In this document: positions 1 through 5,340 of the stretch, one piece after another
Position numbering within the stretch: position 1 is the stretch's first letter
Layout of the letters: each line of letters begins with the position of its first letter
Origin: Deltaproteobacteria bacterium
Lineage (GTDB): Bacteria > Desulfobacterota > Binatia > Bin18
Assembly (NCBI GenBank): GCA_016200595.1
Contig: JACQEL010000232.1
Coordinates: forward strand, 1-8,185
Length of the DNA stretch: 8,185 nucleotides
Direction: 5' to 3'
Translations under genes and position numbers: made by a program
Notes under the pieces: model-generated
What the model was told of the DNA's origin: nothing
Database searches by the model: none
The model's input: only the letters and a program-made list of their open reading frames with translations

Positions 1-34
1 CGCGTCTCTACGGATAGAGAGCAGGTAGGCTGAG

Positions 35-2347
35 GTGAAAAATGCTCTGAACAGCTCCCACTGGGGCGTCTTCGAACCGATCGTCGCCGCAGGGCGTGTC
101 GTGGAGGTTAGGCCCTTCGCCTCAGACCCTGACCCGTCGCCGCTCCTCCGCTCAATTCCGGACGCGGTGCATCACCACTGCCGGGTGATGCAACCAGCCG
201 TCCGGGAGGGATGGCTTAAGCATGGTCCGGGTGGAGCAAATGAGGGACGGGGCGGTGAGCGGTTCATTCCCGTGACCTGGGAGCATGCTCTCGATCTGGT
301 CGAGAGTGAACTCAAACGGGTCATTGCCGACTATGGCAATAAGGCCATCTTCGGCGGTTCATATGGTTGGTCGAGCGCCGGGCGCTTCCATCAGGCAAAA
401 TCGCAGCTCCAACGTTTCCTCGTGAAGATCGGCGGCTTCACCGGCACGAAGGACACCTACAGCACTGCCGCCGGAAGCGTACTCGTCAAACGGGTTCTTG
501 GTGATACGCGAACGGTGGCCGGCGGTACCAGCTGGCAGAGCATCGCTGACCACACGGATCTCGTGGTCATGTTCGGTGGGGTGCCGCTGCGCAACACTCA
601 GGTGACCCCCGGCGGGGTTGGCGAGCACACCACCCGTTACTGGCTCAGCAAGGCGAAAGCGGCTGGTATCACTTTCTGTAATATCAGCCCGATCCGCGAT
701 GATGCCGCGACGTTCCTTGACGCCGAATGGCTGGCGCCGCGTCCCAACAGTGATACCGCCATCATGCTCGCCCTCGCCCACACTCTGGTAAAAGAGGGGT
801 TGCATGACGAAGACTTTCTAGAACGTTACTGCGTTGGGTTCGAGCACTTCCGCGACTACCTGCTCGGTGGTGCCGATGGGATTGCAAAGGATGCAGAGTG
901 GGCGGCAGACCTCAGCGAGCTGCCGGCGGATAGTATCCGCAGCCTAGCGCGGCGCATGGCACAGTCCCGCACGTTCATCACGGCGAACTGGTCGCTGCAG
1001 CGCAGTGACCATGGCGAGCAGCCGTTTTGGGCGGTGATCACCCTGGCGGCGCTGCTTGGACAGATTGGTTTGCCAGGCGGTGGGTTCGGTTTCGGTTACG
1101 GCAGTGCGGAAGGCCTTGCTGGCCTGCGGCCGGACGCGCCAACTCCCGAATTGCCGATCGGTCACAACCCAATCAGCAGCTTCATCCCGGTCGCGCGGAT
1201 TACTGACATGCTGCTCAACCCCGGACAACCTTTCCAGTACAACGGTCGTGACCTCCTCTATCCCGACATCCGTTTGGTCTATTGGAGCGGTGGCAATCCG
1301 TTCCACCACCACCAGGACCTCAACCGGTTGAGCCGGGCGTGGCAGCGACCGGAGACGATCATTGTCCATGAGCCATGGTGGACAGCGACAGCGAAGCACG
1401 CGGATATCGTGCTGCCAGCCACGACCACGCTGGAACGCGACGATATCGGCGCGAGTTCGCGCGACCGTTTCATCGTGGCGATGAAACAGGCGATTGCGCC
1501 GGTCGGCCAAGCGCACGACGACTTTACTATCTTCTCCGATTTGGCGGACCGCTTCGGAGTGCGCGAGACGTTTACCGAAGGACGCACCGCACTGGAGTTT
1601 GTGCGTCATCTTTATGATACGGCGCGAAAACAGGCCGCTCGTTGGGAGATGTGCTGGCCGGACTTTGACGAGTTCTGGATGCACGGCTACTTTGAGATGC
1701 CCAAGGCACCAAATCCTTTCGTACAGTTTGCGGACTTTCGCCGCGACCCGCTCTACTATCCGCTCGTCACACCATCGGGACGCATCGAGATCTTCTCCGA
1801 AACCATCGCCGAATTTGGTTATGAGGACTGCCTGGGTCATCCGGCCTGGTTCGAGCCAGCCGAATGGTTGGGTAGTCGTCAGGTACAGCGCTATCCGCTT
1901 CATCTACTGACAACCCAGCCAAGTACGCGTCTCCATAGCCAGATGGACATGGGCCGTATCAGCCAAGACAGTAAAATAGCCGGGCGCGAGCCAATGCGGA
2001 TCAATCCGGTGGATGCTGCGCGCCGCGGGATTGGTGACGGCGACGTGGTGCGTGTGTTCAACGATCGCGGTGCGATGCTAGCCGGTGCCGTTCTGAGCAA
2101 GGACCTGCGGCCGGGTGTCATACAGATCTCGACCGGGGCCTGGTATGACCCGGAACAACCGGGAGTGGTCGGGAGCCTCGACAAGCACGGCAATCCTAAC
2201 GTTCTGACGCTCGACAAGGGAACGTCGCGGCTGGCACAGGGGCCAAGTGCACAGACCACGTTGGTGGAAGTTGAGAGGTACCTCGGCGAGCCACCGAGGA
2301 TCACGGCCTTTGAGCCGCCACTTACATTTCGGAGTTCATCGCATTGA
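35..2347 (+). CDS. Molybdopterin oxidoreductase, DMSO/TMAO/biotin sulfoxide reductase family (BisC-like), cytoplasmic
   Basis: The 770-residue protein is predicted to reduce an S-oxide or N-oxide at a bis-molybdopterin cofactor. Its length is close to E. coli BisC (about 777). It opens with the family signature SHWGVFEP (residues 8-15) and GRVVEVRPF (20-28). GGSYGW (107-112) carries the Tyr110/Trp112 pair that lines the active site in Rhodobacter DMSO reductase; as I recall, TorA-type TMAO reductases lack this Tyr. DTYSTAAG (140-147) supplies Ser143 as the probable Mo ligand. Further family motifs are PRPNSDTA (235-242), GQIGLPGGGFGFG (342-354) and the C-terminal cofactor-binding domain with PSTRLHSQMD (629-638). 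There is no N-terminal CxxCxxxC iron-sulfur motif and no Tat or Sec signal, so a cytoplasmic enzyme is inferred. The start is GTG, because an in-frame TAG at 26-28 excludes anything upstream. The substrate (DMSO, biotin or methionine sulfoxide, TMAO) cannot be assigned. Confidence 0.93.
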   Translation: MKNALNSSHWGVFEPIVAAGRVVEVRPFASDPDPSPLLRSIPDAVHHHCRVMQPAVREGWLKHGPGGANEGRGGERFIPVTWEHALDLVESELKRVIADYGNKAIFGGSYGWSSAGRFHQAKSQLQRFLVKIGGFTGTKDTYSTAAGSVLVKRVLGDTRTVAGGTSWQSIADHTDLVVMFGGVPLRNTQVTPGGVGEHTTRYWLSKAKAAGITFCNISPIRDDAATFLDAEWLAPRPNSDTAIMLALAHTLVKEGLHDEDFLERYCVGFEHFRDYLLGGADGIAKDAEWAADLSELPADSIRSLARRMAQSRTFITANWSLQRSDHGEQPFWAVITLAALLGQIGLPGGGFGFGYGSAEGLAGLRPDAPTPELPIGHNPISSFIPVARITDMLLNPGQPFQYNGRDLLYPDIRLVYWSGGNPFHHHQDLNRLSRAWQRPETIIVHEPWWTATAKHADIVLPATTTLERDDIGASSRDRFIVAMKQAIAPVGQAHDDFTIFSDLADRFGVRETFTEGRTALEFVRHLYDTARKQAARWEMCWPDFDEFWMHGYFEMPKAPNPFVQFADFRRDPLYYPLVTPSGRIEIFSETIAEFGYEDCLGHPAWFEPAEWLGSRQVQRYPLHLLTTQPSTRLHSQMDMGRISQDSKIAGREPMRINPVDAARRGIGDGDVVRVFNDRGAMLAGAVLSKDLRPGVIQISTGAWYDPEQPGVVGSLDKHGNPNVLTLDKGTSRLAQGPSAQTTLVEVERYLGEPPRITAFEPPLTFRSSSH

Positions 2348-2362
2348 TTTTGCCAGCCTGTC

Positions 2363-2382
2363 ATGCCCGCGTAGGCGGGCAT
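2363..2382. repeat. REP-like palindromic hairpin in the outer left block
   Basis: This is a perfect 8-bp stem, ATGCCCGC (2363-2370) and GCGGGCAT (2375-2382), with a GTAG loop, starting 16 bp after the molybdoenzyme stop. The unit TGTCATGCCCGCG...GCGGGCATCC resembles a dispersed extragenic palindrome found in many bacterial genomes. It is not followed by a T-run, so it is not a canonical intrinsic terminator. It could still stall polymerase or protect the 3' end of the transcript. Confidence 0.75.
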
Positions 2383-2455
2383 CCAGGAATCTCAAGACGG
2401 CGCAGGTTACCCTGCCTAGAGCGGTTTTCATATCAGTTTAGCTGGCAAGGGTATT

Positions 2456-2550
2456 CCGTTCGGCCTGAGCGTAGCGAAGCGAAGTCGAAGGCCGCTCCAT
2501 AAGCCGTGCTTCGACTTCGCCGCTGAGGCGGCTACGCTCAGCACGAACGG
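2456..2550. repeat. Long imperfect hairpin with TGAGCGTAGC / GAAGTCGAAG arms
   Basis: The left arm (2456-2493) and the reverse complement of the right arm (2507-2550) both read CCGTTCG, then TGAGCGTAGC, then GAAGTCGAAG. The right arm carries an extra segment between the last two blocks, including CGCCTCAGCG. The block resembles an intergenic repeat with the consensus TGAGCGTAGC..GAAGTCGAAG that is common in some environmental bacteria. The inverted pairing would form a strong hairpin in either strand. This resemblance is from memory. Confidence 0.75.
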
Positions 2551-2584
2551 GAAAGGCTACATGCAAATGAAAATTGCTCTAGAT

Positions 2585-2600
2585 TCCCGCGTTCGCGGAA
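2585..2600. repeat. REP-like palindrome in the outer right block
   Basis: TTCCCGCG followed by TTCGCGGAA forms an imperfect stem with one base missing from one arm. Read on the minus strand with its flank, it begins TGTCATTTCCGCG and so is the inverted partner of the unit at 2359-2390. The stem bases differ from the left copy (ATGCCC there, TTCCC here), but pairing is retained on both sides apart from the one lost base. Confidence 0.65.
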
Positions 2601-2749
2601 ATGACATCTTCACGGTTCACCCCTCACCCCTATTGCAACGAACCACTAGTTTTTTTGCGTGCTTGCCGTTATGACTGGGTTTTCCATAAGGGCATAACAT
2701 GTCACGCCCTGACAAATATCAACGACACTCCACTGCATGAGACATACGC

Positions 2750-3767
2750 ATGAGCGATACCTTCCCTGGCAACCGAGCCAACCACAGTAGGCTGGCCGAA
2801 CTCGTGACCGAACTGGCGCATGAATTCGCCGGCCGCGCGGCCGCCCACGATCGCGATGGTTCGTTTCCTTTTGAAAACTTCGACCGGCTCAAGACCGCCG
2901 GTTTGCTCGATCTGATGGTGCCGCACGAGTACGGCGGCCACGGAGCCGGTCTCACTGCAGTCTGTGACGTTATCGGTGGGATTGCACGGGGCGACGCCTC
3001 GACCGCGCTCGTGCTCACCATGCAGTACATAGCGCACGCGCTCCTGGCACGGAGCCCACAATGGCCTCTTCATCTGCGCGAGCGTATTTTCCGCGACGCC
3101 GTCGAAAAGGGTTCACTCATCAATCATCTGCGAGTCGAGCCCGACTTGGGGACCCCAGCGCGCGGTGGACTTCCTGCCACTGTGGCCAGTTCCAAAGATG
3201 AGAGCGAGCGCAAGCCACGAGGTGATTTTCGAAGGTGCTCGCGTGCCGCTCGATTATGCGGTTGACATTCGCCAACCGTCGGAATGGTCTCCACCCGATG
3301 CAGAACAGACCGCTTGGTTCACGCTCCCTATCGCGGCATTGTATGACGGGGTCGCGCGAGCCGCGCGCGACTGGCTCGTCACGTATCTGACCCAGCGAAC
3401 GCCATCCAATCTCGGTGCTCCGCTGGCCTCACTGCCACGTTTCCAGGAAGCGGTTGGCGAGCTAGACGGTAAACTGCTGACTAACTGGATACTGATTCGC
3501 ACCGCCACGGAACGGACCGATCATGGTGTCACCCCCTCGGCACACGAAAGCAGCTTGATCGAGCTCACCGCCACCAATAACGCCATCGAAGCGGTCGAGC
3601 GCGCCGTCGCCCTTATCGGCAATCCTGGCCTGAGCCGACACAATCCGCTCGAGCGCCACTACCGCGACGTCCTCTGTAGTCGGATTCACACACCACAGAA
3701 CGATAGCATTTTACTGGCAGCCGGACGTGCTGCCTTCGCGACGCAGACTCACAAGGAGACTACCTAA
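2750..3767 (+). pseudogene. Acyl-CoA dehydrogenase-like flavoprotein, disrupted by internal deletion and frameshift
   Basis: The first part (2750 to about 3181) encodes an acyl-CoA dehydrogenase N-terminal helical domain: FENFDRLKTAGLLDLMVPHEYGG spans about residues 41-63, followed by GDASTALVLTMQYIAHA and LINHLRVEPDLGTPARGGLPAT (about 123-144). The next family block, MRASASHEVIFEGARVPLDYAVDI, begins at 3198 in another frame. It continues through the C-terminal helical domain (GVARAARDWLVTYL, LPRFQEAVGEL, ERHYRDVLCSRIHTPQND) to the TAA at 3765-3767. Only about 17 bases separate the two blocks, whereas relatives have roughly 70 residues there: the FAD-binding beta domain with its YSTG-type motif. 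The joined product would be about 340 residues against about 400 usually. Reading on in the first frame stops at 3265. Full relatives resemble SfnB/DszC-type flavoproteins near organosulfur genes. The start codon has only a weak GAGA-like ribosome site. Confidence 0.85.
3753..3759 (+). promoter_or_regulatory. Ribosome binding site of the SsuD-like gene
   Basis: AAGGAGA lies 7 bases before the ATG at 3767, inside the last codons of the dehydrogenase gene. With the overlapping TAATG stop/start it fixes the start and suggests translational coupling. Because the site is strong on its own, the monooxygenase can probably be translated even though the upstream gene is frameshifted. Confidence 0.8.
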
Positions 3768-4870
3768 TGGGCGTTGAATTCATCGGCATGATCGGAGCTC
3801 AGGCAGCATCTGAGATCCACCCGCCGCACGGACCGGCGATCGACCGCGACTACGTCCGCCGCTTCGCTCAAGCGCATGAGGATGCCGGTTTCGACCGGAT
3901 CCTCATCGGCTATTTCAGCAATGGTCCCGACGGTTTCCTCGTGGCTGCCGCCGCGGCCTGGGCAACTGAACGGCTCGGCTTGATGCTTGCCCATCGGCCC
4001 GGGTTCGTTGCCCCGACACTAGCTGCGCGTAAGTTGGCAACTCTCGACCATTTCAGCTCGGGCCGCCTTGCTATTCATGTCATCTCAGGCGGTGACGACA
4101 ACGACCAACATAAAGATGGGGATTATCTGGCCCATGATGAGCGGTATGCTCGCACGGACGAGTACGTCGAGATTCTCAAGCGCATCTGGACCAGTGACCG
4201 GCCCATCGACCATGAAGGCAAATACTATCGGTTCAATGCCGCCTTCTCGGACGTAAAACCTTTGCAGAAGCCGCAGCTGCCGATCTATTTCGGCGGGTCT
4301 TCAGACGCGGCGATTGAGATCGCGGGCAAACATGCCGACGTTTACGCTTTATGGGGGGAACCGCTGGATGAGGCTGCCCTGACAATCCGGAAGGTTCGCG
4401 CCTCGGCTGCGCGGCATGGTCGAGAGGTGAGATTCAGCCTTTCGATGCGACCTGTCCTGGCGGCAACCGAGCAAGAGGCCTGGGTACGCGCGGACCACAT
4501 TATCCAGACGATCCAGACGATGCGCGGGAAAGCTCCGCTTAGTCTTACCAAGAACACCCCGCAGAATGTGGGGTCGCAGCGCCTGCTCGCCGCTGCGGCG
4601 CGCGGCAAGGTGCTAGACAAGCGGTTGTGGACCGAAGTTGCCGCAGCAACCGGAGCGCGCGGAAACACAACCTCACTGGTTGGTACTCCCGAACAGGTCG
4701 CGGAGGCACTGCTCGAATATTACCAACTCGGCGTCACCACGTTCTTGATTCGTGGCTTCGACCCCCTCGAAGATGCCATCGATTACGGACGAGAGTTGAT
4801 TCCGTTGGTGCGGCAAGAGATCGCAAAGCGAGAAGCGAATGCGGCAATCAAATGGAGTGCGGCGGGGTGA
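3767..4870 (+). CDS. LLM-class flavin-dependent monooxygenase, SsuD/alkanesulfonate monooxygenase-like
   Basis: The 367-residue protein belongs to the bacterial luciferase-like TIM-barrel family, which uses reduced FMN from a partner reductase and O2. The closest match I recognise is SsuD (381 residues in E. coli), which releases sulfite from alkanesulfonates. Shared blocks include RPGFVAPTLAARKLATLDHFSSGR (about 77-100), HDERYARTDEY (123-133), IYFGGSSDAA (173-182), WGEPLDEA (196-203) and SLVGTPEQVA (303-312). Several positions important in SsuD seem changed. SsuD Cys54 lies in a segment that here reads GYFSNG. The SsuD Arg226/His228 positions are Ser226/Arg228, and Tyr331/His333 are Phe331/Pro333 within RGFDPLEDA. 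It may therefore be a sister subfamily with another substrate, such as another sulfonate or a sulfone. The alignment was made by eye from memory. The start overlaps the upstream stop by one base and has a good ribosome site. No flavin reductase is visible in the window. Confidence 0.88.
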   Translation: MGVEFIGMIGAQAASEIHPPHGPAIDRDYVRRFAQAHEDAGFDRILIGYFSNGPDGFLVAAAAAWATERLGLMLAHRPGFVAPTLAARKLATLDHFSSGRLAIHVISGGDDNDQHKDGDYLAHDERYARTDEYVEILKRIWTSDRPIDHEGKYYRFNAAFSDVKPLQKPQLPIYFGGSSDAAIEIAGKHADVYALWGEPLDEAALTIRKVRASAARHGREVRFSLSMRPVLAATEQEAWVRADHIIQTIQTMRGKAPLSLTKNTPQNVGSQRLLAAAARGKVLDKRLWTEVAAATGARGNTTSLVGTPEQVAEALLEYYQLGVTTFLIRGFDPLEDAIDYGRELIPLVRQEIAKREANAAIKWSAAG

Positions 4871-4906
4871 GAGTAAAGAACCGTCCTCGTAATCTGACAT
4901 CTTGAT

Positions 4907-4933
4907 GGGGGAGTAATGATGCGAAAGAAAGGA
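4907..4933 (+). promoter_or_regulatory. Two ribosome-site candidates that decide the antitoxin start
   Basis: GGGGGAG (4907-4913) lies 2 and 5 bases before the tandem ATGs at 4916 and 4919. GAAAGGA (4927-4933) lies 6 bases before the ATG at 4940. The third ATG has the best spacing and puts the conserved family start (MLSVKGIFQNGV) at the N-terminus, so 4940 is preferred. 4919 is the main alternative. Confidence 0.55.
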
Positions 4934-4939
4934 CAAGCC

Positions 4940-5188
4940 ATGCTCTCCGTGAAGGGAATATTCCAGAATGGCGTTGCCCGTCCGAGCGAGCCCGTGGAAG
5001 AGCGCAACGGGCAACCAGTAATTATCACATTCCTCGATGAGGAATCTGCGAAAGAGATGTCCGCGGTTGACAATGAGGCGTGGAACACTCTCACACGACT
5101 GCTGGAGGACTGTGCTATGGAGACCGGGATCGCAGATTTAGCTCACCAGCACGACCACTACTTGTATGGCAAGCCGAAGAAAGCCTGA
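4940..5188 (+). CDS. Antitoxin-like small protein (DUF104/DUF2281-like), partner of a PIN toxin
   Basis: The 82-residue product starts with MLSVKGIFQNGVARPSEPVE, then NGQPVIITFLDEE. This is the short beta-rich N-terminus typical of small antitoxin-like proteins annotated as DUF104 or DUF2281. It ends with a longer conserved tail, LLEDCAMETGIADLAHQHDHYLYGKPKK (about 54-81), of the sort found in proteins encoded directly upstream of PIN-domain toxins, notably in cyanobacteria. In an intact pair it would bind and silence the toxin and probably autoregulate the operon. The gene is uninterrupted, with no missing block. Three bases after its stop comes the start of a PIN toxin remnant, so it is effectively an orphan. 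In-frame upstream starts at 4916 or 4919 would add 8 or 7 residues. The family assignment is from memory of motif patterns. Confidence 0.75.
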   Translation: MLSVKGIFQNGVARPSEPVEERNGQPVIITFLDEESAKEMSAVDNEAWNTLTRLLEDCAMETGIADLAHQHDHYLYGKPKKA

Positions 5189-5191
5189 GTT

Positions 5192-5318
5192 GTGGGGAAG
5201 ATCTTCGTTGATACGGCAGCGTGGATCGCCTTTTGAAGTGATGAAGCAGTCAAGGATCATCCAGTCGTTCACCTCTGACCATAACTTCACACAAGCCGGA
5301 TTCGTAAAACTTCTGTAA
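5192..5318 (+). pseudogene. PIN-domain toxin (VapC-like) remnant, centre deleted and frameshifted
   Basis: A GTG at 5192, 3 bases after the antitoxin stop, begins (M)GKIFVDTAAWIA, the N-terminal strand of a PIN ribonuclease with its first catalytic Asp (VDT). The frame then hits TGA at 5234-5236. In another frame, 5232-5315 encodes FEVMKQSRIIQSFTSDHNF followed by TQAGFVKLL and a TAA at 5316-5318. This is the canonical PIN C-terminus, including the last acidic residue in the TSDHNF motif. PIN toxins of this type are about 130-140 residues. Only about 41 are represented, so roughly 90-100 central codons are missing, including the middle catalytic acidic residues. The junction lies near 5228-5234. 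No active nuclease can be made. The order antitoxin then toxin matches intact loci. Confidence 0.82.
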
Positions 5319-5340
5319 GCTAGCAATAGTTCGGCATGCG

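Larger units (their letters stand above)
2359..2606. repeat. Nested imperfect inverted-repeat element (about 248 bp), MITE-like
   Basis: Three blocks on the left recur in the same order, inverted, on the right. The outer block is TGTCATGCCCGCG (2359-2371), matched by the reverse complement of 2583-2606, which begins TGTCATTTCCGCG. The middle block is CTAGAGCGGTTTTCATAT (2416-2433), matched at 15 of 18 positions by the reverse complement of 2565-2582. The inner block is the long arms at 2456-2493 and 2507-2550, which share TGAGCGTAGC and GAAGTCGAAG. The centre is near 2480-2505. There is no open reading frame or transposase inside. It may be a non-autonomous mobile element, or two dispersed repeats inserted head to head. 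Confidence 0.7.
2348..2749. other. Gene-free interval dominated by repeats
   Basis: No plausible gene lies between the molybdoenzyme stop and the dehydrogenase start. From 2359 to 2606 the interval is a nested inverted-repeat structure, described separately. From 2607 to 2749 I see only AT-richer sequence with a T-run near 2650. That stretch also holds a weak promoter-like pair (TTGCCG at 2663-2668 and CATAAG at 2685-2690, 16 bp apart) and a short AGGGC/GCCCT inverted pair (2689-2693 and 2706-2710). None of these is strong enough to call as a promoter or operator. The gap suggests that the downstream genes are transcribed separately from the molybdoenzyme. Confidence 0.7.

Noticed and set aside
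944..1903. Long minus-strand open frame of 319 codons
   Set aside because: It is entirely antisense to the conserved molybdoenzyme coding region and has no recognisable domain. It is a by-product of GC-rich codon use.
1900..2382. Minus-strand open frame of 160 codons starting MPAYAGMTG
   Set aside because: Its start is the translated REP-like palindrome (a familiar spurious peptide), and the rest is antisense to the conserved C-terminus of the molybdoenzyme.
2363..2382. Intrinsic terminator of the molybdoenzyme gene
   Set aside because: The hairpin is strong, but the sequence after it (ATCCAGGAATC) has no T-run, and the hairpin belongs to a dispersed repeat.
2359..2606. CRISPR array
   Set aside because: The repeats are inverted and of three different kinds, without regular spacers, and no cas gene is visible.
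2663..2690. Promoter for the dehydrogenase/monooxygenase unit (TTGCCG, 16 bp, CATAAG)
   Set aside because: Both hexamers match the consensus poorly, and such pairs arise easily by chance. It is noted only as a candidate.
3165..3265. Programmed ribosomal frameshift joining the two dehydrogenase halves
   Set aside because: A frameshift would restore the frame but not the roughly 70 missing residues of the FAD-binding domain, and no slippery heptamer with a following structure is evident.
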